A stretch of DNA of 64,000 nucleotides from Arachnopeziza araneosa (lineage: Eukaryota; Ascomycota; Leotiomycetes; Helotiales; Arachnopezizaceae), in contig QYAI01000070.1 of the NCBI GenBank assembly GCA_003988855.1, positions 1 to 64,000 of the forward strand, written 5' to 3'. Position numbers and translations under genes: made by a program. The notes beneath the pieces are model-generated. The model ran no database searches, was not told the origin of the DNA, and worked only from the letters and a program-made list of their open reading frames with translations. Every line of letters starts with the position of its first letter. Within the stretch, counting starts at the first letter, position 1. This document shows positions 22,298 to 33,633 of the stretch, piece after piece.

Positions 22298-23581
22298 CTC
22301 TCATGGCAGGAGGTCGAAACAGGCAGGATGTGGACGTGGGCGTTGGACAATCTCAGCTGCACCCGTCCGACCTTCTCTCCCTAACAGGAGAAGCAGCAGA
22401 CCGCTTTGCGATTGTGTCCGTTGCGGATTTTCAGTGTTATCCTCATCAGGGGATGCAGGAGAAAAAAGGAGAGGGGAGGAAGAGGTGTGAGAGAGGGTAA
22501 GAAGAAAGGGCAAGCGCGACAATATATTGATACCCCTCTAAGCAACGCCGCCCTGTTGAGCAGTGACGTTGGTTGAGGAGGAACTAAGAATTGGTCTGTG
22601 CTGCTCCCGAGAGGATGTCGTCGTAATCAATATATTGATAATAAGGAGAAGTGGCATGCGACATCAAGCTGGCTTTGGTTATTATACGACGGCCTCACCT
22701 ATACTACGCGTATATGCTCTGGATCAATAGGGCGACAGGAATGGGAGTAATAGCAAGAGTGGAGTGGAACTCTGTGCCACCCATGTGCCAAGAGCGATTC
22801 CCACGAATTTCAGGGACCATCAGGGACCATCTCGTCACTATTCCCTCATTATTCCCCCTTAAGACCGAGAGGAGTCCGCAAAGGCCGCTCTTCTTGAATC
22901 CATTCCGCCCTTGGCATTGTCCTTGGCCCTCCACCGCGTCCGTGCCGAAATGGGCTTCTTAACGTGTTTGGGGTTGAGCATGGTTCAAAGAGGGAGGTCT
23001 CAGCTCGACGGCTAACATCGCTCTTGTTATTATGATTGGATCTCATCTGTCTTATCTTCGGACCCGAGACTACTTCAGTCATGTGATTGTGGGTTCGGGT
23101 GTCTTCTTCCTCCAAGCGCACTTCGTGGTAAAAAGTTATTCTTGCCGCATGACCTACCTACCTATCAATGACGCAAGGGTCAGGAACAGGAAAGTCGATA
23201 GGTTTCAGCAACCCTAAGAAACTATCACAAAATCGTAACAAGGTTTGCTGCTCTTATACAGCCTTTAGAGCGAAGCGTGCCAACTATTTCTGCCTTTTAT
23301 TAAAGGGGGGGTTTGGTAATCCTGCAAGTAATTCTTGGCAACTGCAGAGTTATCTTGAGGTAAGATACAAGACTATTTTAAGTTATACGTTGGTCTATCC
23401 TTGTGGGATAAATTTGAACCGGCTAGAAGATATGAAACTAAGCTTAGCTTCTGAACTGTCTTGGCCACAAGATAATGAACGGTGATATGGGCATAACAAT
23501 AAGATCTTCTGCACAGTATGAGAGTCTGCTATTATCTATATACACAGGAATGATTGCTACATTGATGTCAGTCATCTTGAA
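22298..23581. other. Promoter region of the zinc-cluster gene; nothing else recognised
   Basis: About 1.28 kb. It contains palindromes CAATATATTG (22520-22529) and TCAATATATTGA (22627-22638), and a tandem CAGGGACCAT duplication at about 22812-22831. No coding family recognised. Confidence 0.45.
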
Positions 23582-25256
23582 TCAAACCTTTAGCGCGAAA
23601 GATTTCAAGTATAGATAATCAGCCATGTTTTTGTCCACACAGGCCCGGATAAGTTTGGCACTCTGCTCCCCATATTTTTCTGCCCACTCTCTATTCTCAA
23701 ACTCGACACACTTATCTTTCTTCTTCTTACGGCAGATTAGCAAAGGGTTCACTAACACATCTTCTCAAAGTCTCGGGCTGACTTACATGCTCAGGACTCC
23801 GAGGCTTAAGAGATTTACTGCAGATGGCATCGGCGTGAAAACCTCTCCACTTCTCAAAAGCAGCCTTGGCCTGCTCATGCTGCTCATCAGTATCCCAATT
23901 TAGCATTGATGGATCATAATCGATCTCAACTTCTTTACAATACGCGCTGATTATTCCTTCTGGATCGTCGAGAAGGTCGTCGGCGTCGATGACTGTGATA
24001 CTTACTTCTTCAGTGGCCAATTTTCCATGCTTGCCAGCAACTGTAGGGCCGATCAAATTTTCTTTCATCAGAAAATCAAAGAAAATGCGCAATTCCTGGT
24101 AGCCAGCCTCCGATGGCATGAAAGTATAGAATCCTGTAACGTCGTTTAGGGGCGGAATGGTGCATCTCCAATATGACGGAATAGAAAACCTTGGATTTCT
24201 GATGAGGATGGTCCAGTGAAACTTCCGCAATATTTCAAGAGGTACGACCGTTGGGTTGTTTGGTTCTGGAACAGTGTTGTATGGGTAAGGGGAACTGTGA
24301 GAGTTGCCGTTTGTGACCCCATTTGTATGCCCATTTGTGATTCCATTGATATACTCATTGGTGGTATCAATGACACCGTTGTTCTCACCATGTACTCTGA
24401 TAATTCTCCTCATAGTCTTGCCAGTCAGTGAGGGTGCAATGGATGCTGGGTTGTTATTTGGTGGAAGCTTCTTTTGTATTAGTGAATATGTTGGAACTGA
24501 TAATCTCTAAAAAGTGAATTCCTGAAATAAAGCGAAAGAAGTTGATAAAATATATAGAAAGCTCACCAGATAGTGTATGATATCTTTTATAAAAAGACGC
24601 TTGCCCTAGTCGAAGTCAGTTTTAGCCTACCGAATTGTAATTGAAATTATGGAGAAGAAAAATCTGTGATAGCCCCAAGATGCTTGGAAACTTCTCTGTA
24701 GATATTGATTTGGGATGAATAAACCTTTCGAATCATTATTGCTCGACTGCTATATAGAATGCTTATCGGTCGAACTCATTGAGAACTCTTCTTCGGTAAT
24801 GAAAGCAGATGCTTTTCAGAGATGGCAAGAATGTGCGTCTTCACATCGCCCCAATGAATAGAAGAAAAGAAGCGAGGGTAGAGAGTAATTGATAGAAAGT
24901 CGAACCTCTTCACCCTCCTTTTCAATCCTGTCGAATATCTTTTTGTATGTGGCCTCTGAAAATCCTGAGTTCATGCGAGCTTGTTCGTCCTTCTCGTATC
25001 TGAGGCTCATACGTTCCGGTCCGAAATAGAACGCGTCTCCAGCTTGGAAATGATCAACATTCTGCATCAATAAAGCTTTAGTTCTTCCTTACCTGGCTCG
25101 TGAATACAATTCAGATCTGCTCTGGTCATGAAAACCTACAGAGAAGGTCCTTCAGCTCTTGTTCAGAAAATTGAATTGGGAAAACAGTACTCTTTCGAAA
25201 GCTGTACTGCACGCTCGTGGGTGCGTAGCACAAAATATGGGTCTGCTAGAAGACAT
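23582..25256 (-). CDS. Sulfotransferase-like P-loop protein, function unknown
   Basis: Six exons join in frame from ATG at 25256 to TGA at 23582. The first exon carries a sulfotransferase-type phosphate-binding loop (ATHPRACSTAFER). After it come VFMTRADLNCIHEP, GDAFYFGPERMSLRYEKDE, KRLFIKDIIHYL and IRNPRFSIPSYWR, the last resembling the 3'-phosphate-binding R..S motif. The C-terminus reads KCVEFENREWAEKYGEQSAKL. The middle (about 24290-24380) holds a low-complexity run of X-N-G units. Related fungal proteins are sometimes annotated as aminotransferase-like, but the P-loop argues for sulfotransferase fold. No signal peptide or membrane span. Substrate unknown. The last intron (after SPEH) was placed to reach the family C-terminus and is less certain. 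Confidence 0.75.
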
Positions 25257-26548
25257 TATTCCAGATGTGTGGAAGATTGTTGCTTTGATCAGCACTTGGT
25301 CGTTTGAAGAACGATGGCCTTTTTCCAATTAGTTGCATGTGAAATTAAGTATATCCCAATAAAACTAACTGGCAATCTAGGAAGCATTGGAGGGGCAAGA
25401 CTTTTAAGAAGATGCTGGCTCTGCCCCGAATATCGTCAACAGAAAAAGCGATCATCGTCATCTTTGGGGGGTTGAGAGAAACTAGATATAACTAGAAGTT
25501 ATGGGCCTGCCTGTGGTGCCTGATCAATCATCATTATTATTCATTTATTCCCACTTCTCTTGATATTGTCCACCCACGATAACGAAAAGAGTGGCCCTAA
25601 CGAGTGAGTGTTCGAGACCGCTGAAAACGTCAAGGAAAATACGTCAGAGGAAATCTTCTTCTGGGCCGGTGCCATCCTGGTAAAGTGTAGGAGCGGCAAA
25701 GTTCCCCCCACGTGAGCAATTGTACTACTCTATGGGGGCGAATTTAGGGCCTCTGCTTGTGTATCTGTAGGGTGTTTTGATTGCGTAAGATGTAGGCGAG
25801 TTGGTGGATGAGTTGGACAGGATATATGTGTCAGTCGTGGAACAAGAAGAAAGTGACAATATGTTGAGAGAGGTGATGCCTCCAAATCAAGGTGGCCAAT
25901 TTCGTCTTAGGGCAGAAGTTCAGAAACTAAGGACAAATGAGACAACCACAGCACTCTAAATCCTTCTTCAAGATAAGGGAGAGAAACACTAAGTCGAAAA
26001 GAACCCGGTTAGTAAGTTTCCAAAACCTTTATTAGTTTGCTTCTTGTGCAACTTCAGTTTACACTTATATAAGCGCTGATCGCTAATTTAGGTCCACCCG
26101 GATACGTCGTATCTAGGTCATTTTGGAGGGGGCAAAATGAAGAGAGAAAATTTATGGGTAAGAGGTCGTTCAGACGGAGAGTATCGGCTTTGCTTGGCTG
26201 GTGTGAGCGGCATATTCTTGGGTTGAAGTAAAGGCCAAAGGCAGATCAGGTATATTTTTGTGTTGAATGTTGACGGTTTGACTTTGTAGTGTTAAAATAC
26301 TTAAGTCTTGCGCTGTTTTTGCAATAAATATTCGAAGGTATAAAATCGTTAGGGTTAGTGTCTCCTGCAAAAAGGGACATTAAAAGCAACTTTCAGAAGA
26401 GTTTAAAGTCGCTCGCAAGGCTTCTCGATGAATACATAACATCGCAACCAAGTTCTAAGAGCAGTAAGAGCTGCTTCAGCGTAGCTAAATATACATTGAA
26501 TACATTGTTATACATCTAACAGTGATGGCGTGTCAGCGTTCAGGAGCT
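25257..26548. other. Intergenic, nothing recognised
   Basis: About 1.29 kb without a supportable gene. Short frames only. AT-rich, with no clear inverted repeats or transposon motifs. Confidence 0.4.
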
Positions 26549-27447
26549 CTAGAGCCTTAGCTGATTGGCCTCAGCTTCTACGAGATAGCTTTCAGATTTA
26601 GGCGTGGCTGTCTTCCTTCTGGGAAATTTTGGTATTCCAAACTTTGACCTCGCGATTTGCCAGGCCTTTCTCTCTTCTTCACTCTCCAGCTCGTCTCTCT
26701 CTTTGCTTGCCAACGCCTTGTCAGCCTCACGTTTCTCTTTCTCTTCCCAATACTGGTCAGGATTCCTGTTATTTAGATGCCACTCCAAAAACCCATGCTC
26801 AACATTCTCACTCCATGTTTCCGCAAATTCGGCATTTTTCATATCAATCCAATCCACCTGTACTGTCTCCCCTGAACCTTCTCCAATGAGGCCAATACTC
26901 TCGCCCTTTTTTCTCTCGAATCCCGGTTTTAAGGTTAATCTTGCCAAAATAGCCGCCATGTCTGCAACAGAGTTTGCACGTTGGTCACATAATAATCGTC
27001 CACGCTTCTTCTTCTCAACAAACTTTCCCTCATCGTTTTTCATGTACTCATCCCCCCATTCGAGCTCATGCCGTCTACGATATTCGCGTAGTTTCTGAAA
27101 GGCGGATAGGCCGATAAAGCCTCGGCCAGGAGAGAAGGAGATGGTTGCAAAAGGGGCCCAGAGGTCTTTTCGTAACTTTGCTGGAACAGTTTTCTTGCCA
27201 TTGAAGGGGATTTGATCGAGAGCGGCGTTATTCTTGTACATATCAGTTTCAAATTGCAGTCAATTGAATGTTAGGGAGGTACTTTTAGGGTCTTCGTAAG
27301 AGAGTAGACGACATTATTTTTTTGCAGATGCGTGTACACCCATATCTTCTCGCCATGAGTGCTATTTTGTGGCTCAATAACACTTTTGGTGCTATTTTGT
27401 AGCCTATGGATCGCTCGAACCAATCTAGAGGGTTTTCGGGAGCTCAT
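26549..27447 (-). CDS. mhr1: Mhr1/mL67-type mitochondrial protein
   Basis: Two exons, 27447-27283 and 27232-26549 (49-nt intron), 282 residues. The splice joins GEKIWVYTHLQKNNVVYSLT to NNAALDQIPFNGKKTVPAKL, the family hallmark, followed by RKDLWAPFATISF. Mhr1 is both a component of the fungal mitochondrial large ribosomal subunit (mL67) and, in yeast, a factor for mitochondrial DNA recombination. The long C-terminal half is charged and helical (EEKEKREADKALASKERDELE). The N-terminal exon is basic, consistent with a mitochondrial presequence, and contains a 10-residue partial duplication (QNST...QNST). Confidence 0.85.
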
Positions 27448-27883
27448 GGCGCGATGTGGACGCCAGGACGAAGAGCAGTGTTCATGCGAAGCTGTTGACG
27501 TTTCTTCGGCTGACTAATCACAAGGCTGAGTAGTTAAAGTGGTTAGCGGCAGGTTACCTAAGCATCCCACCAATCAGCTGTTAATCACTCCACCTTCATC
27601 ATGGAAGGCTCGAGAACGAACTTCCAAGGTCTGGGTCCTTGCCAGCAAATACCAGAAATTACCAGTTTCTTCGTCCGTATTTTCCGCTTGATATTTAAAC
27701 TCCCTCGTGTGTCTTTATTCCTTTTTTTCTTGCAACCTACATCAAGATTTTTTACAACAAACAACCGTTGTCACAAATTGGTAAAGACCAGGATATTTCC
27801 AAGACTTACACCCCCCATTACAGTTTACGAATTTACGAATATAATACTACGACACTGATCAAGTCCTGATCATACCGGCAAAT
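27448..27883. other. Divergent promoter of mhr1 and hsp104
   Basis: 436 bp. I looked for perfect heat-shock elements (alternating GAA/TTC blocks); only imperfect ones such as GAACGAACTTCC near 27611 are visible. No gene. Confidence 0.4.
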
Positions 27884-30673
27884 ATGTCGACTTCTAATAT
27901 GAACTTTACAGATAGGGCCTCAAAAGCCCTTTCTGATGCAATGGGAATTGCAGAAACCAACGCGCACCCACAACTTTTACCCCTCCACCTCGCGTCATCT
28001 CTCCTCGATCCCCCACCAGACGAGTCCAAAGACCAGCAACAAACTACCAATGCCTCTCACGGTGCCTCACAACAATCTCTATTCCGTCAAGTTGTGGAGC
28101 GAGCCCATGGAGACGCTCAGTCCTTCCAACGAGCACTCAATAAGGCTATCGTCCGATTACCTAGCCAAACTCCACCACCAGAACAGATTGCTATGGCACC
28201 ATCGTTCACAAAAGTCCTGAGACAAGCGCATGACTTACAGAAAACACAGAAAGATTCATTCATTGCTGTAGACCATCTGATCATTGCCCTGTCTGAAGAT
28301 GCGACCGTTCAAGCTGCGTTGAAAGAAGGGAACATACTGAACGTCAAAGTTTTGCAGGATGCAGTCCAGCAAATTCGAGGAACGAAGCGAGTCGACAGCA
28401 AGACAGCTGATGCTGAAGAGGAGTATGAGAATCTGAAGAAATTTACAATCGATATGACTGCTCTTGCAAGAGAAGGCAAGATCGACCCAGTCATTGGACG
28501 AGATGGCGAGATTAGACGAGTAATCCGAATTCTCTCGAGGAGAACAAAGAACAACCCGGTTTTGATTGGTGAGCCAGGTGTGGGTAAGACTACCGTTGTT
28601 GAAGGTCTTGCCCAGCGAATTGTGAATAATGATGTCCCGGACAATCTCGCTGCTTGCAAATTACTATCCCTCGATGTTGGTTCACTTGTTGCAGGCAGCA
28701 AATACAGAGGAGAGTTTGAAGAAAGAATGAAGGGTTTGTTGAAGGAAATTGAAGAGACCAAAGAATTCATTGTTCTTTTCGTTGATGAGATGCATCTGCT
28801 AATGGGAGCTGGCTCCAGCGGCGAAGGTGGAATGGATGCTGCAAACCTGCTGAAACCAATGCTTGCCAGAGGCCAACTGCACTGTATTGGGGCAACGACA
28901 CTTGCCGAATACCGAAAGTATATTGAGAAAGATGCTGCTTTTGAACGACGATTTCAGCAAGTCCTCGTCAAGGAACCAACTGTGCCTGAGACCATTTCAA
29001 TTCTTCGAGGTTTGAAGGACAAATACGAAGTCTACCACGGTATTACAATCTCTGACGGAGCCATTGTCACCGCTGCTACACTGGCCGCTCGATATCTGAC
29101 ACAACGTCGTCTTCCCGACTCGGCGGTAGACCTAATTGATGAAGCTGCTGCAGCGGTCAGGACAGAGCGAGAATCGCTTCCTGAGGCGCTGGACAAACTC
29201 AATCGGAAGCTTCAACAACTTAATATTGAAATTCACGCCTTATCAAGAGAAAAGGATGATGCATCCAAAGCTCGTCTGGCCCAGGCTAAACAAGACGCTA
29301 GCAATGTCGAGGAAGAACTTCGACCTCTCCGAGAGAAATATGAGAGTGAACGAGCCAGGGGCAGGGCCATCCAAGAAGCCAAGATGAAGCTCGATCAGCT
29401 GAATGTTAAGAAGGATGATGCAACTCGGATGGGTGACACTGCTCGAGCAGCTGATCTTCAATATTACGCTATTCCAGAACAAGAAAAATATATCAAAGTG
29501 CTTGAGAAAGAAAAGGCGCAGGCCGACGCCGCCTTGAGTTCTTCGTCCAATCCTGACTCAGGCGGGTCTCTGATCACCGATGTTGTAGGCCCAGATCAAA
29601 TTAATGAGATTGTTGCTAGAGCTACTGGTATCCCAATCACGAGACTCAAAACAACCGAGAAGGAGAAGCTGTTACACATGGAAAAAGTCCTAGGCAAAAT
29701 AGTGGTTGGTCAAAAGGAGGCTGTGCAAGCTGTTTCTGACAAAATTCGACTCCAACGATCCGGCTTAAGCAACCCTAATCAACCTCCCAGTTTCCTCTTT
29801 TGCGGCCCTTCTGGTACGGGCAAAACTTTACTTACCAAGGCTCTTGCTGAGTTCTTATTCGACGATCCTAAGGCCATGATACGTCTTGACATGTCCGAGT
29901 ATCAAGAACGTCACACCGTCAGTCGAATGATTGGCGCACCACCAGGATATGTCGGCCATGATGCAGGCGGACAACTAACTGAAGCTCTTCGCCGAAAGCC
30001 ATTCTCAATCCTTCTCTTCGATGAAGTAGAAAAGGCCGCCAAGGAAGTTTTGACAATTCTCCTACAACTCATGGATGATGGCCGTATCACTGACGGTCAA
30101 GGACGTGTTATTGACGCCCGAAACTGTATCGTAATCATGACCTCAAACATTGGCGCCGAGTTCCTCCAACGTGCGACCACTAAAGGTGGAAAGATTGACG
30201 ATACAACCAAGGCACTGGTTAAAAAGGCTCTAGAAGATTACTTCCTACCCGAATTCCTCAACCGTATCAGTGCAACTATCATCTTCAACCGCCTTTCTAA
30301 GTCCGAAATCCGAAAGATTGTTGAAGTACGGCTTGGAGAAATCCAGAAACGCTTGGAGAGTAACGGCCGCAATGTCACTATTGACTGCTCACCAGCCGTG
30401 AAGGATTGGCTCGGAGCTGCAGGTTATAATCCAAATTACGGTGCGAGACCACTCGCCAGATTGATTGAAGGAGAAGTCCTCAACAAATTGGCTGTAATGC
30501 TACTGAAGGGCAGTATCAGAGATGGAGAGACAGCGAGAGTGGTCATGGATAATGGCCGAGTAAAGATCTCGGCCAACCATGAAGATACCGATGCCGAAAG
30601 TAGTGAGGAGGACATGGAAGTTGATGACGAGGTCGAGGAAATGCTTAATGACGATATGGATCTTTATGATTAG
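27884..30673 (+). CDS. hsp104: Hsp104/ClpB protein disaggregase
   Basis: AAA+ hexameric chaperone that extracts polypeptides from aggregates with Hsp70, in cytosol and nucleus. Intronless, 929 residues, close to yeast Hsp104. Clp N domain at residues 5-150. First AAA module with Walker A GEPGVGKT (about 228-235) and Walker B VLFVDEMHLL. Long coiled middle domain (about 410-530). Second AAA module with GPSGTGKT (about 641-648), GAPPGYVGHDAGGQLTEALR pore region and ILLFDEVEKA. The acidic C-terminal tail (EEDMEVDDEVEEMLNDDMD) is typical of fungal Hsp104 rather than mitochondrial Hsp78. Lack of introns fits a heat-induced gene. Confidence 0.97.
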   Translation: MSTSNMNFTDRASKALSDAMGIAETNAHPQLLPLHLASSLLDPPPDESKDQQQTTNASHGASQQSLFRQVVERAHGDAQSFQRALNKAIVRLPSQTPPPEQIAMAPSFTKVLRQAHDLQKTQKDSFIAVDHLIIALSEDATVQAALKEGNILNVKVLQDAVQQIRGTKRVDSKTADAEEEYENLKKFTIDMTALAREGKIDPVIGRDGEIRRVIRILSRRTKNNPVLIGEPGVGKTTVVEGLAQRIVNNDVPDNLAACKLLSLDVGSLVAGSKYRGEFEERMKGLLKEIEETKEFIVLFVDEMHLLMGAGSSGEGGMDAANLLKPMLARGQLHCIGATTLAEYRKYIEKDAAFERRFQQVLVKEPTVPETISILRGLKDKYEVYHGITISDGAIVTAATLAARYLTQRRLPDSAVDLIDEAAAAVRTERESLPEALDKLNRKLQQLNIEIHALSREKDDASKARLAQAKQDASNVEEELRPLREKYESERARGRAIQEAKMKLDQLNVKKDDATRMGDTARAADLQYYAIPEQEKYIKVLEKEKAQADAALSSSSNPDSGGSLITDVVGPDQINEIVARATGIPITRLKTTEKEKLLHMEKVLGKIVVGQKEAVQAVSDKIRLQRSGLSNPNQPPSFLFCGPSGTGKTLLTKALAEFLFDDPKAMIRLDMSEYQERHTVSRMIGAPPGYVGHDAGGQLTEALRRKPFSILLFDEVEKAAKEVLTILLQLMDDGRITDGQGRVIDARNCIVIMTSNIGAEFLQRATTKGGKIDDTTKALVKKALEDYFLPEFLNRISATIIFNRLSKSEIRKIVEVRLGEIQKRLESNGRNVTIDCSPAVKDWLGAAGYNPNYGARPLARLIEGEVLNKLAVMLLKGSIRDGETARVVMDNGRVKISANHEDTDAESSEEDMEVDDEVEEMLNDDMDLYD

Positions 30674-31391
30674 AGGAAGGATCATGATGAATGATTATAC
30701 TAAAAACGCACCTTGGGAGGAGTGAGTGATTGAAGATCCTACTGCCAAAAAGAAATGCATTGGGCGTTGGAAAAAAATTTAGTTAGTTCAGTCTTCAAGG
30801 AGAGTATAGATTTTTTGTATGTAGAAGTAGGAACTGCGCATACAATAATTTACTTTAACTTCAAGATAACTATAAAGTTGTGTCTCTACGTAAAACTGTG
30901 ACTGTGAACTGTGACTAATATTTCGTTAGACCAAATGTACGAATGATCTTTCCTCATTTCTTCTTGGTTTAGGGGAAATGAAAGTATCTGGGTAAATTTT
31001 GAATAACTCTAAAGCCGCCATTGATTTTCTTGTTCAAAGTAGACCAGATCCTTAATTGATTTTATACACTTGACTATTTATCGCACAAATATTCAGAGAC
31101 ATCAGTCAAACTATATTAAAGAGTCTCTATTTGTCATTTAAATTTAACACAAGAAAATTCATAAATTTGCCCTCCGGCGCTCAAACGGAACTAGCCCAGA
31201 GTTCAGGTACAAATTATATGAAATCAAAGATGAGATTGATTGAACGAGTTCTGATTGGGTCCCGCAGAAGGCTGACAAGTAGAATCACGTGCAATGTTTT
31301 ACAATCAAGGCTACCGATTTCGACAGCCCTCAGCTTTACAACAACAATTACTAGAACGCGACAAGAAAGTCTTCATAGCGGTGCTCTGATA
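30674..31391. other. Intergenic, hsp104 3' region to csn1
   Basis: AT-rich, no independent gene seen. The 3' part (from about 31290) may include 5' coding sequence of csn1, whose start is uncertain. Confidence 0.4.
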
Positions 31392-32996
31392 ATGCAAGCC
31401 CCTCCAGATTCCCCGAGCCAAAGTCGGAGAAAAAAGAGCTTTATAATTACAGGTAAAGCACGCTACAACTAAGACTTGTGTCCAGTATCTGATAGCGGAC
31501 AGAACAACCTAAGTTCGACCTCGAATCCTACATATCAAATTATAAAGGTTGGTTGGTACCGAAATGGAATTGAAAATTTCCGACATTGAGCTAGAATGCT
31601 GATCTACGTACTCAGGACGGACAAGACTAGACCGGCTTCTCCTCATCGGCGTATGCTCTTCGGTTCTGGGCGTTGAAGCTCTTAAAGCAACTATCCATGA
31701 AGCAAAGAAGGGTAAAGATGTTAAACGTTACCTCGATGCACAGAATCTTCTTGAGACTATTGCTCCCAATGAACTAGAAGCCCGTAGAGATGTAGCCTGG
31801 ATGGACCGAACTGCTAAGCAGAACGAAGCGGAGACACAGCGTTTGGAGTTTGAGTTGAAGCAGTACAAGAATAATCTTATTAAGGAGAGCATCCGAGTAT
31901 GGTCCGCCATTATTACAGTAGGCTAATTCACTAATCATGAACACAGATGGGAAACGAAGACCTTGGCAAACACTATCAAGCTATTGGTGACTTAGCTAAA
32001 GCATTCGAAGCATTTGGTCGCATGCGACAAGACGTGAGCCTCGGAAAGCACATCATCGACGTGTCTCGCCATCTTATCGAAGTAGCAATGGAGCAGCGAA
32101 ATTGGATTGCTGTTAACTCTAATGTCCAGAAAGTTAAGGCTGTCATGGGATCTGGAGGGGAGGATAAATCATTGCAACCCTACATATCTGCTGCCGAAGG
32201 TTTATCTCTGATGGATGGAGGAGATTATTATGACGCGGCCAATCGATTCCTCGCTACAGATCCAGGGATGGGATCGAGTTGCAACACAATCGTCAGCCCG
32301 AATGACATTGCAATTTATGGGGGTCTCTGTGCTCTGGCTACCATGGACCGAAAGGAGCTTCAGGTCAAGGTGCTTGAAAACTCTAATTTCAGAGCATATC
32401 TTGAACTTGAGCCCCATATCCGAAGAGCTATCGCTTTTTTTGCTAACAGCCGGTACTCCGCATGTCTCAACATTCTGGAGGCATACCATTCTGATTACTA
32501 CCTTGATATTCACCTTCAGAAACACATTGATGAAATTTACCACTTAGTGCGAAGTAAGAGTATTGTTCAATACTTCATCCCGTTCTCCTGCGTTGCTCTG
32601 GACAGCCTGAACCAGGCTTTTGCGGCCCCTGGAAAGACTATTGACAAAGAGCTCGCAACCATGATTCAGCGCAGGTATCTGGATGCCCGGATTGATACCC
32701 AAAATAGAGTGAGTTCTTAAAAGAAACCGTCATACTATGCGCTGATATTGTAGCTTCTTACGTCTGTTCCTTCTGCTCCTAGAGCCGCTCTTCAAAGCTC
32801 AACTATTAAGACTGCAAAGGCATATGAGCGCGAAGCACGTCTCCGCATTCAACACATGAATATTTGTGGTTCCGATCTAGAGATCAAGGGTAGGAAAGGG
32901 CAGATGCTGAGCAGTTCTGACGACTTTATCGGGATTGGAGAAGGCGGTAGTGCCAGAGAGCTGAGGCCGCGGAATCTACACCCTGGTGCTTTTTAA
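31392..32996 (+). CDS. csn1: COP9 signalosome subunit 1
   Basis: Subunit of the signalosome that removes Nedd8 from cullins; in fungi it controls development and secondary metabolism. Five exons: 31392-31452, 31503-31547, 31616-31896, 31947-32708, 32754-32996 (463 residues from this start). The joined sequence reads PKFDLESYISNYKGRTRLDRL, then the RPN7 domain (MGNEDLGKHYQAIGDLAKAF at about 129) and a PCI domain toward the C-terminus (IVQYFIPFSCVALDSLNQAF, KELATMIQRRYLDARIDTQNR). An upstream in-frame extension to 31131 is open, so the true start could be earlier; I chose MQAPPDSP because the open sequence before it does not read like the family. Proteasome Rpn7 is the nearest alternative, but FDLESYI and the length favour CSN1. 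Confidence 0.87.
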
Positions 32997-33633
32997 TGTA
33001 TGGTGGGAGAAATAGATAAGGATGGATGACATGACTCGAGACCAAAACTGATGATAGCAACACATGAGCATTCGGGAGTTCTGGGGCGGGAGATGGAGGC
33101 TCTGTATCTGCATCATTAGAAACTGCACAAAAAATGGCGTTTACTCCCGCGTTTTCCGTCCACCAGGAGATCGTTTTCCTCGTAACAAGTTTCGACCTGT
33201 GCTATGCTTTTGATGTGCTATTTATCCGAAGTGTGCTTATTTCCCCGCGCCACGAGATAATGATTTAAACAAGTGCCGGGTTGTCTGGACCACTGAGGTA
33301 ACCCTGGTCTTACGCTCTCAGCCTAACCCTAATAATTCCGAATGAAGGTTTCTATGGAATATGTCAACAAGGCTGTCTTCCTCTCTCTCCGACTTGAATT
33401 TCATCTTCTCTCTTGATTCTCTCTTAATTCAATGTTGCCAAACAATTGATACAGTACTTACAATTCTTGCAACTGCTATGCCAGCTTAGTCCTTGCGGCC
33501 AGTTTTACGCAACAAGACACTTTAAATATTCCCCACCACCTCAGTTCTTCGTTGCTTTTGAGACAAGACGCCCTGGAAAGAGCGTTTCCTAGTTTTTGGT
33601 TATTATTGAGCTCAAATTATCCGGCTTCTCATC
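32997..33633. other. Intergenic, promoter of the membrane-protein gene
   Basis: 637 bp, no gene. TAAACAAG and TTTAAATATT A/T-rich stretches occur; no repeats seen. Confidence 0.4.
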
